Source: Corylus avellana
Lineage: Eukaryota > Streptophyta > Magnoliopsida > Fagales > Betulaceae
Assembly (NCBI RefSeq): GCF_901000735.1
Contig: NC_081542.1
Coordinates: 41,874,375-41,938,374, forward strand
Direction of reading: 5' to 3'
DNA length: 64,000 nucleotides
The notes beneath the pieces are model-generated. The model was not told the origin of the DNA. It did not search any database and was given only the letters and a program-made list of their open reading frames with translations. This document shows positions 50,032 through 62,295 of this stretch, piece by piece. How positions within the stretch are numbered: position 1 is the stretch's first letter; the number at the start of each line of letters is the position of its first letter. Made by a program: the position numbers and the translations under genes.

Positions 50032-50754
50032 TTAATACGTTTTCTTATTGGGATTTCCAGCACGCCGCCTTAACTCCACGACATCCTCGTCCATGGTCTT
50101 CCCCCCCGCATCATCATCATCATCATGATCTTCATCCTTCCCAACCACAGTCTCCTTGATCTTCTGCGTCGTCTCCTTGGCGTCGCCCCAAGCATCCTTC
50201 ACCGTCTGCTTGGCTTTCTCTCCAATATTCTGCACCGTCTCCGCCGCCTTATGCGTCCCCTCCTTCGCCTTGCCGGCCACTGACCCGGCCACGTCTTCCG
50301 TCTTCTCCTTCACATCTTCCGCCGTCTCCGCCGCTCTCGTCGCCCCTTCACCGGCCTTATCAGCCGCCGACCTCGCCGCGCCTTTGGTTTTCTCCTTGGC
50401 GTCGTAGGCGTACTCTTTCGTCCTCTCCGCGCCTTCCTTCATGGCTTCTTTCGCTTCATCGGTCACCGGCAACTCCCTGTGCTCGTGCCTCGAGTCGTCT
50501 CTCATTCCTTCAGAGGCATTCCGGCCCTGAAATTCAAAAAAAAAAAAAAAAAAGGGCAGAATCGTCATGGCGTGTCAAACTCAAAGAAATGTCAAAATGT
50601 GTGTTTTTTTTATAACCTCTGAATATTTTGAGGCGTGGGTGAAGCAGACCCTTGAGACTTTGCGGGAAGAAGATCTGAGAGAGAGTGAAGGGGTGTTAGG
50701 GAAGGCCTTTGAGAGGTTGAAGATGGCGTTTCTTGTCATCGACATAGCTGCCAT
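50032..50754 (-). CDS. LEA_4 (group 3) late embryogenesis abundant protein with organelle presequence
   Basis: A hydrophilic stress protein of the LEA_4 family, which protects membranes and proteins during drying. Exon 1 is 50754-50617 (46 codons) and exon 2 is 50526-50032; the intron is phase 0 with a long T tract before its AG. The protein is 210 aa. Exon 1 encodes a Ser/Arg-rich, acid-free leader ([18 protein letters not shown]...), which looks like a mitochondrial or plastid presequence. Exon 2 holds 11-mer-like repeats of the [23 protein letters not shown] and AKQTVKDA type (about residues 75-175), then an Asp run and a basic tail, NPNKKTY. It is Ala/Lys/Glu-rich with only one Cys, in the leader. 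ACGT-core elements lie directly upstream. Confidence 0.9.
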
Positions 50755-50764
50755 TGTTACCCGT

Positions 50765-50776
50765 ACGTGTACGTGT
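50765..50776 (-). promoter_or_regulatory. Paired ACGTGT (ABRE-core) motifs next to the LEA start
   Basis: ACGTGT occurs at 50765-50770 and again at 50771-50776 on the plus strand, 11-22 bp before the LEA ATG. This is the ABA-response core in either orientation. The position is close enough to be in the 5'UTR. Confidence 0.4.
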
Positions 50777-50891
50777 GTGTGTTCTTTTGCTTCGATCGGA
50801 TTGGTTTCACCGCTTTCAGGTAATTCATGTTATAAGGTGTTCGAGGAGAATAAGGTGGCAGCCTACAAGATTGACACATCGGTTACTTGAT

Positions 50892-50900
50892 GCCACGTGT
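50892..50900 (-). promoter_or_regulatory. G-box/ABRE upstream of LEA gene
   Basis: GCCACGTGT on the plus strand reads ACACGTGGC on the LEA strand, a classical ABRE/G-box, about 138-146 bp before the LEA ATG. With the two ACGTGT cores nearby it suggests abscisic acid and drought responsiveness, as expected for LEA genes. Confidence 0.6.
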
Positions 50901-51030
50901 TGTATACTTTTGTTTCTCTGTCGTTTAGGCGGTCAACACATGCGTAGGTGTTTGCAACGGATAATTTTTTAATTTTTTATGATGAAATGGATAAAAGTTA
51001 AGAAACTGCTAAAAAAAAAAAAAAATATAA

Positions 51031-51404
51031 GAGAAATATTCACTTTGGTTCTCTGAACTTCTACTTGATTTTATAAATTCTCTTTGAATTCTAAATTTCT
51101 TATTTTAGACCCCTGAACTTTCAATTACTTTTAATATGGACTATTACGTCAAATTTTAAACATTACATGACGTTTATATTCCTGACTTTTGTATAAAATT
51201 TCAACTTTCAAAACGTTTTTTTAGTTTTTAAAAAATAAAAATCAAGGACATTTTGGTCTTCTTTTGTATTTTTAAAGGCTAAAATTAACGGAAGGGTTCT
51301 AATTAAGAGTAATTGAAAGTTTAGGAGTTCAAAATGAGAAATTTAAAAGTCCAGGAGATTTATAAAATCAAGTGGAAGTTCAAGTGGCCAAAGTGAAGTT
51401 TTCC
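51031..51404. mobile_element. Long-TIR foldback MITE, family B, copy 2
   Basis: The left end ATTCACTTTGGTTCTCTGAA, then CTTCTACTTGATTTTATAAA, pairs with the right end ...ATCAAGTGGAAGTTCAAGTG then GCCAAAGTGAAGTTTTCCC. It matches the copy in the SPL intron at 11083-11454 in both arms and centre, including the phrase ACTTTTGTATAAAATTTCAA. Confidence 0.75.
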
Positions 51405-51524
51405 CAAAATATAAAAAACCCCTCACCCTTTAATTATTTATATTACAAAGTAATGTAATTATTTCTTATAATATCTAAGGATAATGTGTTTGTTATACGT
51501 GGAGAAGTATTAACTACATCTATT

Positions 51525-51735
51525 GTTTTTTTTTTTTTTTAAATAAATTATATTTTTTATTAATAAAATAAGAGTCAAACAGAAGCGAAGAAAGTTATTC
51601 CTTGATTACAATTTACAAAAAAAAATTTCAACTCAAATTATATTTATGACATATTTAACAGCATCTCTAGCTAAGACATAAGCAACTAACCTTGAATCTT
51701 TCTTAACATGTTTAATTCTCCAAAATTTCAATTAA
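51525..51735 (-). pseudogene. LINE 3' end remnant (RNase H tail plus poly(A))
   Basis: The minus strand encodes ..IKHVKKDSRLVAYVLARDAV then KYVINII and a stop, the typical end of the RNase H-like domain (RVT_3) of plant L1-type LINEs. It is followed by a short 3'UTR and an A tract, seen as poly(T) at 51525-51540 on the plus strand. The 5' part is lost. Confidence 0.6.
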
Positions 51736-53007
51736 TACCATCTGTTTTAATTCCATCTATATAATCAAATCTAGTATATCACATCTAATCTCGACATTTC
51801 CACATAAATGAATCAAACTAACAATGGTTGCAATTTGTAAACTAGTACTTGAGTGGAGTAATAGGATTTTATGTTTTATTTATCTTAAAAATGTTTGAAG
51901 TGAGCTTAAATGATTCAATTTATCTTGATTGAACTCATGTCGGGTCGGATTTAATTACTTTTAATGTCTTAAGAGCAATATAATTCGATCAAGTTTAGAT
52001 AAATTATCACATAATCGACTCCTTTATCTTTCAAAATTAAATGAAAAAAAAATTGTTCAAGGAATCGTTTATGAGGACTTGTCTTTGAATCAAGCCATGA
52101 TTCCATGAAGCTTCGTTATTCAATCCTATGTGCGTTGTGGGCCCTTACGGCCCATAGTCGTTTTATAGAATTGGGCTTTTGAAACATTTTTATACAGTTA
52201 GTTCAAGGCCCAAAATTTCAACCGCTTGAAATTATTTTATAGGCAAAGGGTGGTGTCTTGTTCTCAGTGGGGGTCCGTCACTCCGTTGGCCTTACTCCGA
52301 CATTTCATTTTACGCAAAATGCCGAAGAGAGGAGCAACGCCACTGTGAAAGTTAAAAGGAATTGCAGTTGGTGAGCCTTTTCAGGTAACAATTTGCACCT
52401 TTATTTTCCACTAAACCAAGTTCGATTATCAACATCGTCGTGAGTTTTCACACATAACAATAACATGCTTGTATAGAATGCAATCTATTCAGTGGAGGGT
52501 AACCTAATTAGTGCATTAGCTACTATTAGTTGTACTAATCCATCTTTATCAATGCCCAAATGATGAAAAAGGTATCTGGGTATTCCTCTTCTAGTCTTTA
52601 ATGATATCCCAAGAGATTTTGGCTCAGTTAAGATGTTGTTAGCTGCTTTTCAAATGGGTTCATTATGTCTGTTGGTTATTGCAAGATTTAAGCTTTGGTT
52701 TCGCTTTAAAATCTATATATAAACCCACCTTAGCAAATCTGTATAAGGGTTACCTTCTTAAAAGTGACACAGAAATATATATATATATATATATATCAAT
52801 GAAGCATTTTGTTTCCTGTTTCACAGTCAGTGGTATTTAATTGAAATGTATTAATTATATTTGTAGATGTTAGCTATTCCTTTCTTGGATTAATTCACAT
52901 TGTTGTTGCCTCTATAGTTATGTTTCTTTCCTGTTTCAGAGTCTTAAAGATTTATATCAATATACACTGTTGTAGAACAGAGAAATGTGAAGTTTAGGAC
53001 AAGGATT

Positions 53008-53170
53008 CTCTCCATTTCACACCATCTCATGGTCAAGATTTTATTTTGTTACAGGTGTACATGATGCATGTCATTTAAAATTTTTAAATGATGTAACGTA
53101 TTCATCACGTGGCATCATGTACACCATTGAATTTGTGAAATAAAATCTTGACCGGCTCCTCTCCATTTCA
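53008..53170. mobile_element. Small inverted-repeat element with 12-bp flanking direct repeats
   Basis: GGTCAAGATTTTATTTTGTT then ACAGGTGTACATGATGC (53031 on) is the inverted partner of GCATCATGTACACC...AAATAAAATCTTGACC (to 53153). CTCTCCATTTCA occurs on both sides, at 53008-53019 and 53159-53170, and may be a target duplication. Confidence 0.6.
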
Positions 53171-53956
53171 GTTGAAATGCATAATTTCTTATTACAAGTT
53201 TTATGCAATTGGTTGCTTTGGTATTTCGAAGTAATTATGACCAACATTTAAGCTACTATATTCAGATTTTTTTTTTTCAATGAATATACGAGAATTCATT
53301 GAAAAACTCAAAGAATACAAAGGGACAGGAAGAGCCGTCAGAGGGAACCTGCAGCAACAACTAAGGTCTCACATAGCAGTCTAAACTACAAATAAATTAA
53401 CAAAGTATCAAGGGAAGAGCTTATCTATCACTAATTATATATTCTGAGAATCCCCAAGACTCCACCTGTCATCTATTAACTGGATATGGATGGAAATTAT
53501 GACACTAATATTAATGAACTTCTGAATATAGAAATTTAAGAATCGTGGTTACACCACCCGTTCACAAATTGTATCTTTCTTCACCATTTTTTTTTTTTTT
53601 TGTAGGAATGACTTATGTTCTCGATCATTTCTTATGCAGCTATGTTTGAAGAGATATAATGTATTGATACCTTGCCCTGGTCATGTTATGATTATTGGTC
53701 ATCTTGAAATTATTATAGGATTTAGCTGCTTGCTGAAGGAAGGAGGAAGGGTGGTAGATTGTCTGCAGGAATTATGCCTTAAAGCCTGTAGGATAGTCTC
53801 TGACAACTTAAAAGTACTCTCCATTTGATCTCGTAATAACTAAGTTTTCTATGTTTCTATATGCTCCCTTTTGCTTGGATGAGTTTCATTTTCTTTTTTG
53901 TTTCAGGAGACTTTGATATCTAACCCGGCCCATAGAAGATTTGCCCTTTTGTTATC

Positions 53957-53959
<3 letters not shown>

Positions 53960-54002
<43 letters not shown>
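53960..54002. repeat. AT microsatellite
   Basis: About 21 uninterrupted AT units. Confidence 0.95.
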
Positions 54003-54005
<3 letters not shown>

Positions 54006-54639
54006 TATTGAAATCCAAGATCTTGCACCTTTGGTATTTGACACCAAAGTATAATCACTCGCCAAAGTCATTGTGAGGTCCAATATGTACTGTCAAGGTT
54101 TCAGTTTATTGAACCTTGTTGTGAATTGATCTTGAAAGGTTTGTCTAAGAAGTCTGTCAATTGATCTTGAAAATGATTGTCTGAGAATTCTGTCAATTTC
54201 AATCTACAGCATTATAAGTGGTTAATGGTCCATTCATTAATTCTGGGAATGTATTAGAGCTACTTTTTCTTTACCATATGGACTCAATACCTAGAATAGA
54301 AAAGTTGATGGCTATTTTATCTTGCAGATTATGATACTTATCTAAAATTAGATCTTGTGTTTTTCAAGAACTTGATCCAGGGCCAGAATCATTATTCTGA
54401 ACAAAAAACAATAGCTTCTGATTTATTGTGATCTAAATGGTACCGCCAGATGAGCATGGTTCTTTCTTTGTGGTTTTTTTTCATATTTTATCATGATGGT
54501 TGTTATTAAAGGTGGAAGTGGATTATTCAGGTAAACCTGCCTTATGCTTTTAGGACAACGTCAAGTGATATAGCTTGATCAGGCTATGTGTTTCAAACTT
54601 GGGCTTTTCACAAATTATTAATACAATTCTGAGTTGAAT

Positions 54640-54702
54640 GACTTTTTTGAGAAAAAAGTATTATTATTATTATTATTATTATTACTTTTTTCTCAAGTGA
54701 AT
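54640..54702. repeat. ATT microsatellite inside a palindrome
   Basis: An (ATT)n tract of about 25 bp (54660-54684) is flanked by TTGAGAAAAAAGTA on the left and the inverse TACTTTTTTCTCAA on the right, so the locus can fold into a hairpin. Confidence 0.7.
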
Positions 54703-57700
54703 AAAACATCAAATTGATCAGAACTGTAAGCTCAAATATTTACTTGGGAAAGGATTTGCTTAGGTTTCTTTCTTCTTCTTCAATCACCGATAACCAACAC
54801 ATAATTATCATCTTCTTGCTTTTATCTTTAGTATCTTTGTGATCAATATTTTTAACATTCTTTAGTTAACCAGGACTAAAAATTAATCAAACAGCCCTTA
54901 GAAACCCAAAAAATAATCTTAAACACTCGTTAAATAGAATTTAGTAAGGCTTGGACCTGTCATGGTTGATCCTTTTCCATAACAATGGTGAAGTTTTGAG
55001 CAAGTATGCATAATGAACTATACTTTTGAGAGAAGCAACAGAAAAATGAACAACTAAACAATCAATTCCTTACAAAAGAACACAAGTGAAAAATTCATTT
55101 TAGACCCCAAGTTATAACAATCTAGATTACCAAACAGAATAATGATCAACTTTAAAGCCAAACACTACAGATATCACTACCAAAATGGGGGTATGACAAA
55201 TAGCACACCCCTTACAATAATGGTAACGTCTCTCTGTCTCTCTCTGAGGTTGAGGCATTCAGGTTTTTCTTTCTCAAGCCAATGACAGCCAACTGGATGG
55301 CAGGCAATTGCATTGTAGTTTCATTTTTAAATACTAATAAAACAAACCCGAAAAAACGGAACCGAGTGATGAATTGATTCCACCTTATCTTCTTTGTCGT
55401 TTAGAGCGAAGTTTGGGCCACCATGCAAAAAAGGTTTAGTGTTACATTTTCGATTTGACACCTATATAACCGTCAAGGGCAGGTGTTATCACCTTGGCAT
55501 TGTTGGTTACATGCAGCTTTGCATTCCTCTTCTATATAAAGTTGAGTTGTCCCGCGGTCTATTCACAAATCTATCCATCAGAGCTTAGTTCTGAAGTTCT
55601 TCTTTCCTCTTTTCTTTTGAAAGGATCCTAGAAATACTTGAAGTTTCAATATAGAAAGTCAGTGATTTCATGACAGTAGCTTATTGGCATGCATGGAAAA
55701 TTTTCCTTATCAGAATGCTGTAAAGAGAGAATCCTCACCTTGCTTTGTAAGTACTAGCCATTGGTACAACATGTTACTATGTCTTCTGATAAGGTTTTAC
55801 TCTAATTAAGAGTCATTATTAGAATTAAGCAGAAAATTGAATTACTTCCTTACTTTTCATTGTCGAGGTAATTATATGCTTGATTTCCTTACTGAGCTGG
55901 TTGCAATGTTTAAATATTGTGCAGCGGATTCATGTTATTGTGCTTTTTATTTTCACCACCGGTTAATGTATTGTCTATGCTCCAATAATTTTTCAGTATA
56001 GCGTGTCTCTAATTTTCCAGCAAAGCTGTTCTTCTGAGAAACTTGTGTTCTTATTAATTGCCCAACAGAAGATATAATTCACAATGTCATTGCATGATTA
56101 TAATCCTAATGATTTGATCATCAGTTTAAGACAATAATATCTGTCATTGTTGTTGTTGCTGTTGATTGTCATGCAAAATTATGTCCAGCCAATCTTATGG
56201 TTGGTCTATATTTGCCTTTTATGTTCTTTCTTTCTTGGTCAGTATCTATTATTGTTTTAAGAAACGAGATGTCTGTAATTATTGGTAAGACTCTATATGG
56301 CTTTACACGCACATAAACTCATAGTTTTGAAGCAAAAATATATGCCAGATCTGTGATTTTACCAACCATATATATGTTTTATTTTATTTTTGGTTTGTGT
56401 TGTCCGCTTAATCTTGTTTCAGAGGTATGCAATTGATGGATAGATATACAAGTTTACAACAACATACGTAGATAAAAAAAAAAAAAAAACTCTACTTGCA
56501 GATTGGCCATGTCCTTCAGCCTCTTTACTGCTGTAGGCTACAGGCTGTAGCCATGATCTTTTAACCAAACACAAAGGCATGGTTTGGAACTTATATCTTG
56601 TCTCGTTCTTGCTTTTTAAGAAGATTGTAACATGTCTTCTTATTTTTCTCTTTAATAGCTTGGTTCGTAACTGACCTTTGTTAGAATCTGATATTGTTTT
56701 AAACGTAACTAGGAATTCTGTCATCTGCATGAAATGTTTTGCTACCTGTTATGGTATTTATGTTGATTTTGCAGTAAAAAATAATTTTCCGCAGAAGCAG
56801 CATTAAATTTTGTGAGGAAGCAAAGTATCTATAAAAGATTGGAAGTATGTCGCCCTATATTTTTTAACAGCCAAACTAGTGGCACCTTTATTATTTCCAG
56901 AAATTATTACTTACATATGGATAACATGATTGGTTTCTTCCTCGGGAAAATTTAGTCTATGCCTCTAAATCATGTGGATAAATAAGTTTCTAAACTTTAG
57001 GGACAAAATTGCACCTTTCCGGTAGATGTAATGGCACTTCATCAGCAGGGTCATGTTGAGATCATGTTGGGGCCAACTATACTCTTCCTCAAAGGAATAC
57101 CAATCACGAGCTAATTATCCTATAATTACAGGAGAATCTTTTGAGTTATGATGTTAGCAAATTAGTTAACGCTGATTGATTACAATTTATGGGTATCTGT
57201 TATTCTGCTTTCTACCATCTTTGGAATTGACATGGGAGGATGAATAAATACGATATTTTAAAATATTAAAACATGCTTCATGTTATCTTAAATATTTCAT
57301 TTATTGCAACTAGATGGGTGCACGCATTGTAAGAATGCAGTAATCCTCCAAAATGCTGCGTTATAGCTGCGGCCAAGAAGAGACCTGTGTAATTTACTAT
57401 TATAGATTTCCATCAAAACAAGTTTTCCTTGTGGGGATTCTGGATTTGAAACTTGAAAGTGGGAATTGACAACTTTTACATGACCTTACTGCTATGCTCT
57501 CTGGCTTTTTCGTTGCAAGAAAAATGATAAATTGGGTCATTGCTCGAAGCCAAAAATGATTGTTATGTGTTCTGTGTTTCTCTTGATTAGTGAGCAGTTT
57601 TATTGCCTTATTAGCCTGTTAGTAGCTAGTTCATGGAAGAGTGACTCCTAGTCCACTTCCTCCATTGTTAGAAATAATATGAAGGAACTGAGAACAAGCA

Positions 57701-57740
57701 TTTAAGCTGACCTTACAGTATTTAAGCTGACCTTACAGTA
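57701..57740. repeat. 20-bp tandem duplication
   Basis: TTTAAGCTGACCTTACAGTA is present twice in direct succession. Confidence 0.85.
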
Positions 57741-58639
57741 TCTGAGCATGCAATTTAGTTGATTCTTTTGCTCCAAAATTCCCATTCAAGCTTCTCCCTA
57801 GTAACAGCACAGTTGGTTCTGCATGTATAGGTTTCTCCATGGTGAACATTTTAATTTTCAATCCTCTGTTCCCTAATAGTGATATTTTATTGTTAAGAGA
57901 CCTGGAGTGTGGTTTTGTGCATTGTTTTCTGCTTCAACCCGAAGAATTAATTGAAGAAACTTGTTTCATGCAGGATGGGCATGAGGGGGGATTTGATCAA
58001 CATGGTATTGCCAAAGAGATGAGAAGCAAGCCAGACATGGCATCACTATGGCAAAGTCGTCCAAGAGTGAATCACCACCATGAGGTGGTTCAAACCAAAA
58101 CGGTGATCATTGGAGCTCAAATATCATCAAGTTCGTCAATTTCAACAGCTCTTTTTTACTCACATTCCAAACATTATTTCAATCTTACCCACATCCCAAA
58201 CATTACATAAACCTAATTTTAAAACCTTTAAACTACAAAATGTATAATATCCCACAACGCAAGAAAACGCCACACAACCACCCAAACCAAACCCCAACCC
58301 CAACGACAAACATTTTACTTTAGAAAATAAAACTAAACTAAAGAAAAAAAAAAGTAAACAAAACTTAAGAAAGAGTTAGGTTAGTGCTTCATCAGCTGTT
58401 CCAACGAAAATCATCTCTGGAATTAGCACTGCTCTAACCTTTTTTTTCTTTTACAATTAAAACCAAAACCCAACCATCCAACCACATAGCCCTTGGGATG
58501 CTGGCTATGGGGACAGAAGGCATGAGTGAGAGTGAGCAATTTTGAGCAAGAGAGAGATGTGCATGGTTCCACATTGGGCCATGAGTTAATGCATGGATTG
58601 GCCATGGTTGGTGTTCTGCCATGGGCTACCGTAGAAGAT

Positions 58640-59141
58640 AGAGAGGTCTCTCTCTTACTTGGGAGATGCTCACTCTAGCCCTTCGGCCCACCTTTGTATG
58701 CCTCCCATCTTTTTCCCAACCCATCTGCAACCTTGACACGTTTCTCTCACTTGTACCGCACCTATGTTCTCACCAGAGGCAATAACTAACCTCCATGACA
58801 TTATCAGGCCGACCGTTCTGTACTTGTTAGAAACAAACACACTAAGCCTCACATATCCAAAACACCAGCGTCGCTGCTCTGTGTTCATTCTGATAATGGA
58901 GAACTTCTACACACCCATTCCTTCCGCAACAAAACATGGGTTATCCTCAGAACTCAGAGTTATCAACTTATGGACCATTGAGCTCCTCTTCAACTATTCG
59001 GCTACATCAACCTCATGTCACCACATGCAGGCTTGTGATTCCCATGCTTGTACCCTTTCTGGTTTCAGTGAAATCGGGTTGTACTTGGCATGCCAAACTC
59101 GCAACCACGTGTGTTATCCGAAGAGCAACAAAGAAGGTTAA
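58640..59141 (+). pseudogene. Decayed partial duplicate of the gene starting at 63796
   Basis: The region before 58896 resembles the leader before 63796: CTTGACACGTTTCTCTCACT versus CTTGACGCGTTTTCTCTCGC, then CACCTATG.TTCTCACC versus CACCTGTGCTTTCTTCAC, GAAACAAACAC in both, and ATTCT.ATAATGGA.AACT around the ATG. The first codons agree (MENFYTPIP against MDNFFTPIT) but similarity then fades. The frame from 58896 gives 81 codons to TAA at 59141 with no threonine run. A second frame from 58936 (MGYPQNSELSTYGP) also stays open, which suggests a frameshift history. I take it as an old partial duplication, but a short expressed gene cannot be excluded. Confidence 0.4.
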
Positions 59142-59615
59142 TTTGTACGTTAATGCATGTGTGACCAAGGGGTTGTGAGGATTAAGCGCAAGATGGCATG
59201 CCAAAGGAGTCTCAGTTTGAGAGAAACTCGCCTTCTGAGGCTCCTTCAACATGTTCTCTTCACCTGATAAGAAAGTGGGTTCTTGATCTGAATATGAGTT
59301 TATCTGATAATGTTTTGTATTCTGTGGTTTCTCTTTTCTGTTGTGTCTTTTGATGGCTAAAATTTTGGATTTTGGGTACAGACACACAGAATTTTGGTGA
59401 TGAAGGAGTTGAAGAAAAGTGATATTAATTAGGGCTTTCAGGGTTATACTTCCAAAGGTGAGGTTTTCTGTGCTCAGATCTTCCATTTTAATCATTAACT
59501 TGACAACAGAAGGCGGCAGAAGAAAATCCTCCCTAACCAAGAATGGAGAGTGAAGTACAAATAAGTATTCGTTTGACAACAGTTAGAACGTTCAAGTTCA
59601 GATTCTAAATACATC

Positions 59616-59834
59616 CTTCGATAGAGAGTCGATTGTACATTGATTGAACTCTCGGGTTTTCACCCCCAAGACATTGATCGATTTAGAGTTGATCGTGTAT
59701 CAATCGATCTATTGGGTCCTCATCATTGTGAAGACATTGATCGATCGAGAATCAATCCAACTCTCGGGTTCTCATCACCGGGAAGACATCGCTCGACTGA
59801 GAGTCGATCGAGTGTTGAGCGAACTCTCGAATCC
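59616..59834. repeat. Degenerate ~58-bp tandem repeat rich in CGATCGA
   Basis: Three full and one partial unit, each with an ACTCTCGGGTT.TCA-type segment, AGACATTGATCGAT and a GAGTCGATCG-type segment (for example about 59640, 59700 and 59756). Units diverge by roughly a quarter. Confidence 0.6.
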
Positions 59835-60487
59835 ACTGATTTATGAAGAAAACGCTAAAAGATGTCGGGTCAAGTCAACTCACCACTAAGAAAACACAAT
59901 CATCTCACCATTAATGGGGAGAAAATCGCATGCACATGGAAAGCTCAATCATACCTTACAAGACAAGTCAATTATAAAAGAAACATATCACTCACTTATG
60001 GTTTAAATATTCATCTCTTGTATATGTTTTCAATATGGTGAATATCACAATTCTTTTATGGGTTGCAATTCTTTTGCACTTTCTCTTGTGATTCTTTCTA
60101 TCATGCTTTAAGATGCTAAATATATTTAAATCAAACAGTTTTGCCTTTCCAAGCCATGTCAATGTAACAGTGGACTTCATATTACAGAATGGACTGGAGA
60201 CTGGAGATTCTATTACTCTTTACGAGGACGAGGGGACGAATCTCGTGCCTTTTTCTTCCTTATTATACATTAATTTACTAAAGATTAAATTCTGATTTTA
60301 GAAGTGGAATGGGAAAATATTTTAGTTTAGCTGCCTTTGACATTTTCTATTATGATATCGATATATTGGAAGTAAAGGGAAAAAGACAAAATAATAATAA
60401 TAATAATAATAAAAGGGAAAAAGACAAATGGAAGGTGCTAATGAGGACAAAAGGGGAGAGGGGAGAGCTTTCAATGAATACGTGTTT

Positions 60488-61120
60488 AGTAAGGGTGTTA
60501 ACTCGGTTCGTGTTTCTGATTATTGGCCAAAATTGGGAACCGGAACTGGTTACCTGGTTGTCCGGTTATATAATAATCGGTCGGTTCCGGTTGGTACCGG
60601 TTATCCGGACCGGATAACTGTTTTTTAATTAAAAAAAAAAATCATTTTAGGCTTATTTTAAGTATTAGGCCTAATTTTTGAGCTTATTTAAGATATAAAG
60701 TCTAATTTTTGTGCTTAATTTAACAATTTTTTTACCCATTTTTTTAAAAACACAATTAGCATTTTTGTCCCAATAAGTTGGGCTTTGTTATGATTGTTAA
60801 AAAAACAAAAAAAACCTCAAAAAAAATCCTAAAAAAATAATTGTTTTTGGCTTTTTGGGCCTAAAAAAATAAAAATTCAATCTTTTAAAAATGTCCTAAA
60901 ACTTCATTGTTTAAAAATGCCCTTAAAATCCAATGTTTACAAATGCCATAAAAATTCAATGTTTAAAAATGCCCTAAAAAAATTAAATTTTTTTTAAAAA
61001 AATTATTTTATATATATACCTGGTTATCCGGTTATAACCAGGTGCCAAAAACTGGAACCGGTACCGGGTACCCAATTACCGGTTTTTTCCAACTGGTTTG
61101 CCGGTTACTGGTTGGTACCC

Positions 61121-61160
<40 letters not shown>

Positions 61161-61168
61161 CCCCTAGT
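60488..61168. mobile_element. hAT-like non-autonomous element rich in CCGGTT motifs
   Basis: The ends are inverted: AGTAAGGGTGTTAA on the left against ACTAGGGGTGTTAA (complement of the right end). Subterminal regions on both sides are packed with CCGGTT/AACCGG-type hexamers (60535-60615 and 61017-61125), the clustered-motif arrangement often seen as transposase binding sites in hAT elements. The centre is AT-rich with no coding frame. The flanks begin GTGTT on both sides, but an exact 8-bp duplication is not clear. Confidence 0.6.
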
Positions 61169-61197
61169 GTTGTTTAGCGTGTGTAACTCTAGCTTTT

Positions 61198-61317
61198 GGA
61201 GAGGATCCTCTCTAGTTAGTTATATTAAAAATGTATTTTTTTCTTTTCACTTTTTGATGGAACAAAAATACTATTCCAATATAACTAACGGGATATTATT
61301 AAACTGGAAAGGATCTT
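61198..61317. mobile_element. Foldback MITE, family G, copy 2
   Basis: GAGGATCCTCTCTAGTTAGT then TATATT on the left pairs with AATATAACTAACGGGA...GGATC on the right. Related to 42197-42319. It sits directly beside the hAT-like element. Confidence 0.55.
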
Positions 61318-61632
61318 AATTCCTAGATTTGTGGGTTGAGGCCTTGAGGGACTCTTAACTCATGAGGTCCTTGAGGTATAGCCTTTTATCAAATCATTTT
61401 TTATGGTTTCAATTTTGTCAATTTATTCCTTAAGGTTTTAATTGTTGTCAAATAAATCATTATGTCCACCCTCAGTTAATTTTCTAATGGTGTTGCCACA
61501 TCATATCCAATCAAAAAGCAACATGTATTCTCTTAAATAAAGGGACCAATGTCGGAGCCCTCCTACAAACAAAGTAACACATTAATAACTATATTTGAGC
61601 TGAGTGGAACTGAATATTGAATATTCAAGCTT

Positions 61633-61635
<3 letters not shown>

Positions 61636-61682
<47 letters not shown>
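61636..61682. repeat. AT microsatellite
   Basis: About 23 uninterrupted AT/TA units. Confidence 0.95.
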
Positions 61683-61685
<3 letters not shown>

Positions 61686-62295
61686 CAAATTTGAACTTTT
61701 TCATGAGCTGCTCAAATTAACTTATTCATTTTATTATATAAAGTAAATATCATGATTGTTTATCTTTTCGTAAATCCCGTACTAATCATTTTATCATTTG
61801 AGTTAATTATATAAAATTAACTTAAATCTTAAATAATCTAATATCTAAATACTTGCATGACTGCAAGTACAAAGCAACCTATATAATATATATGTATGCA
61901 CTATTTCATAAGGCTATGATACTATGTTGGTGTGTTATTGATGAATGTTGACTCTAGTGAAAAATGATCAAGAAACTGCATATATTTATGTTGTTGAAAT
62001 CTTTTCATAAATTTAATAATTTATGCTAAATCAAAAGACAAAATGCTTTGGTAAATCTTATCTGGTCGTTTGTGTATTGTATAATATGCATAGGTTGTGA
62101 TTTGGAATGAACACAAGGGTTTCAGCTAATAACATTTTTGAGAGCCTTCGATAGAAACATCAAATAAAGGTTTGTTGTCAAAATTAGGTAAATTGAGATC
62201 TCAGTAAGATCAATGGTGAGGAAGTATCCATGCTCATTGAATTATTTCCAACTAGAAAAACATTATAATTTAACACTTTGACATGTTGAAGGCAA

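Noticed and set aside
50156..50890. Plus-strand frames across the LEA locus (83 and 107 codons)
   Set aside because: Both are antisense shadows of the two LEA exons; the minus-strand protein has the LEA repeats and consistent splice sites.
59197..59220. TGCCAAAGGAG resembles the 5' part of miR399
   Set aside because: Only 11 bases match and no pairing arm is nearby.
59013..59579. 188-codon minus-strand frame
   Set aside because: No recognisable domain, it is antisense to the duplicated gene fragment, and there is no supporting promoter or splice evidence.
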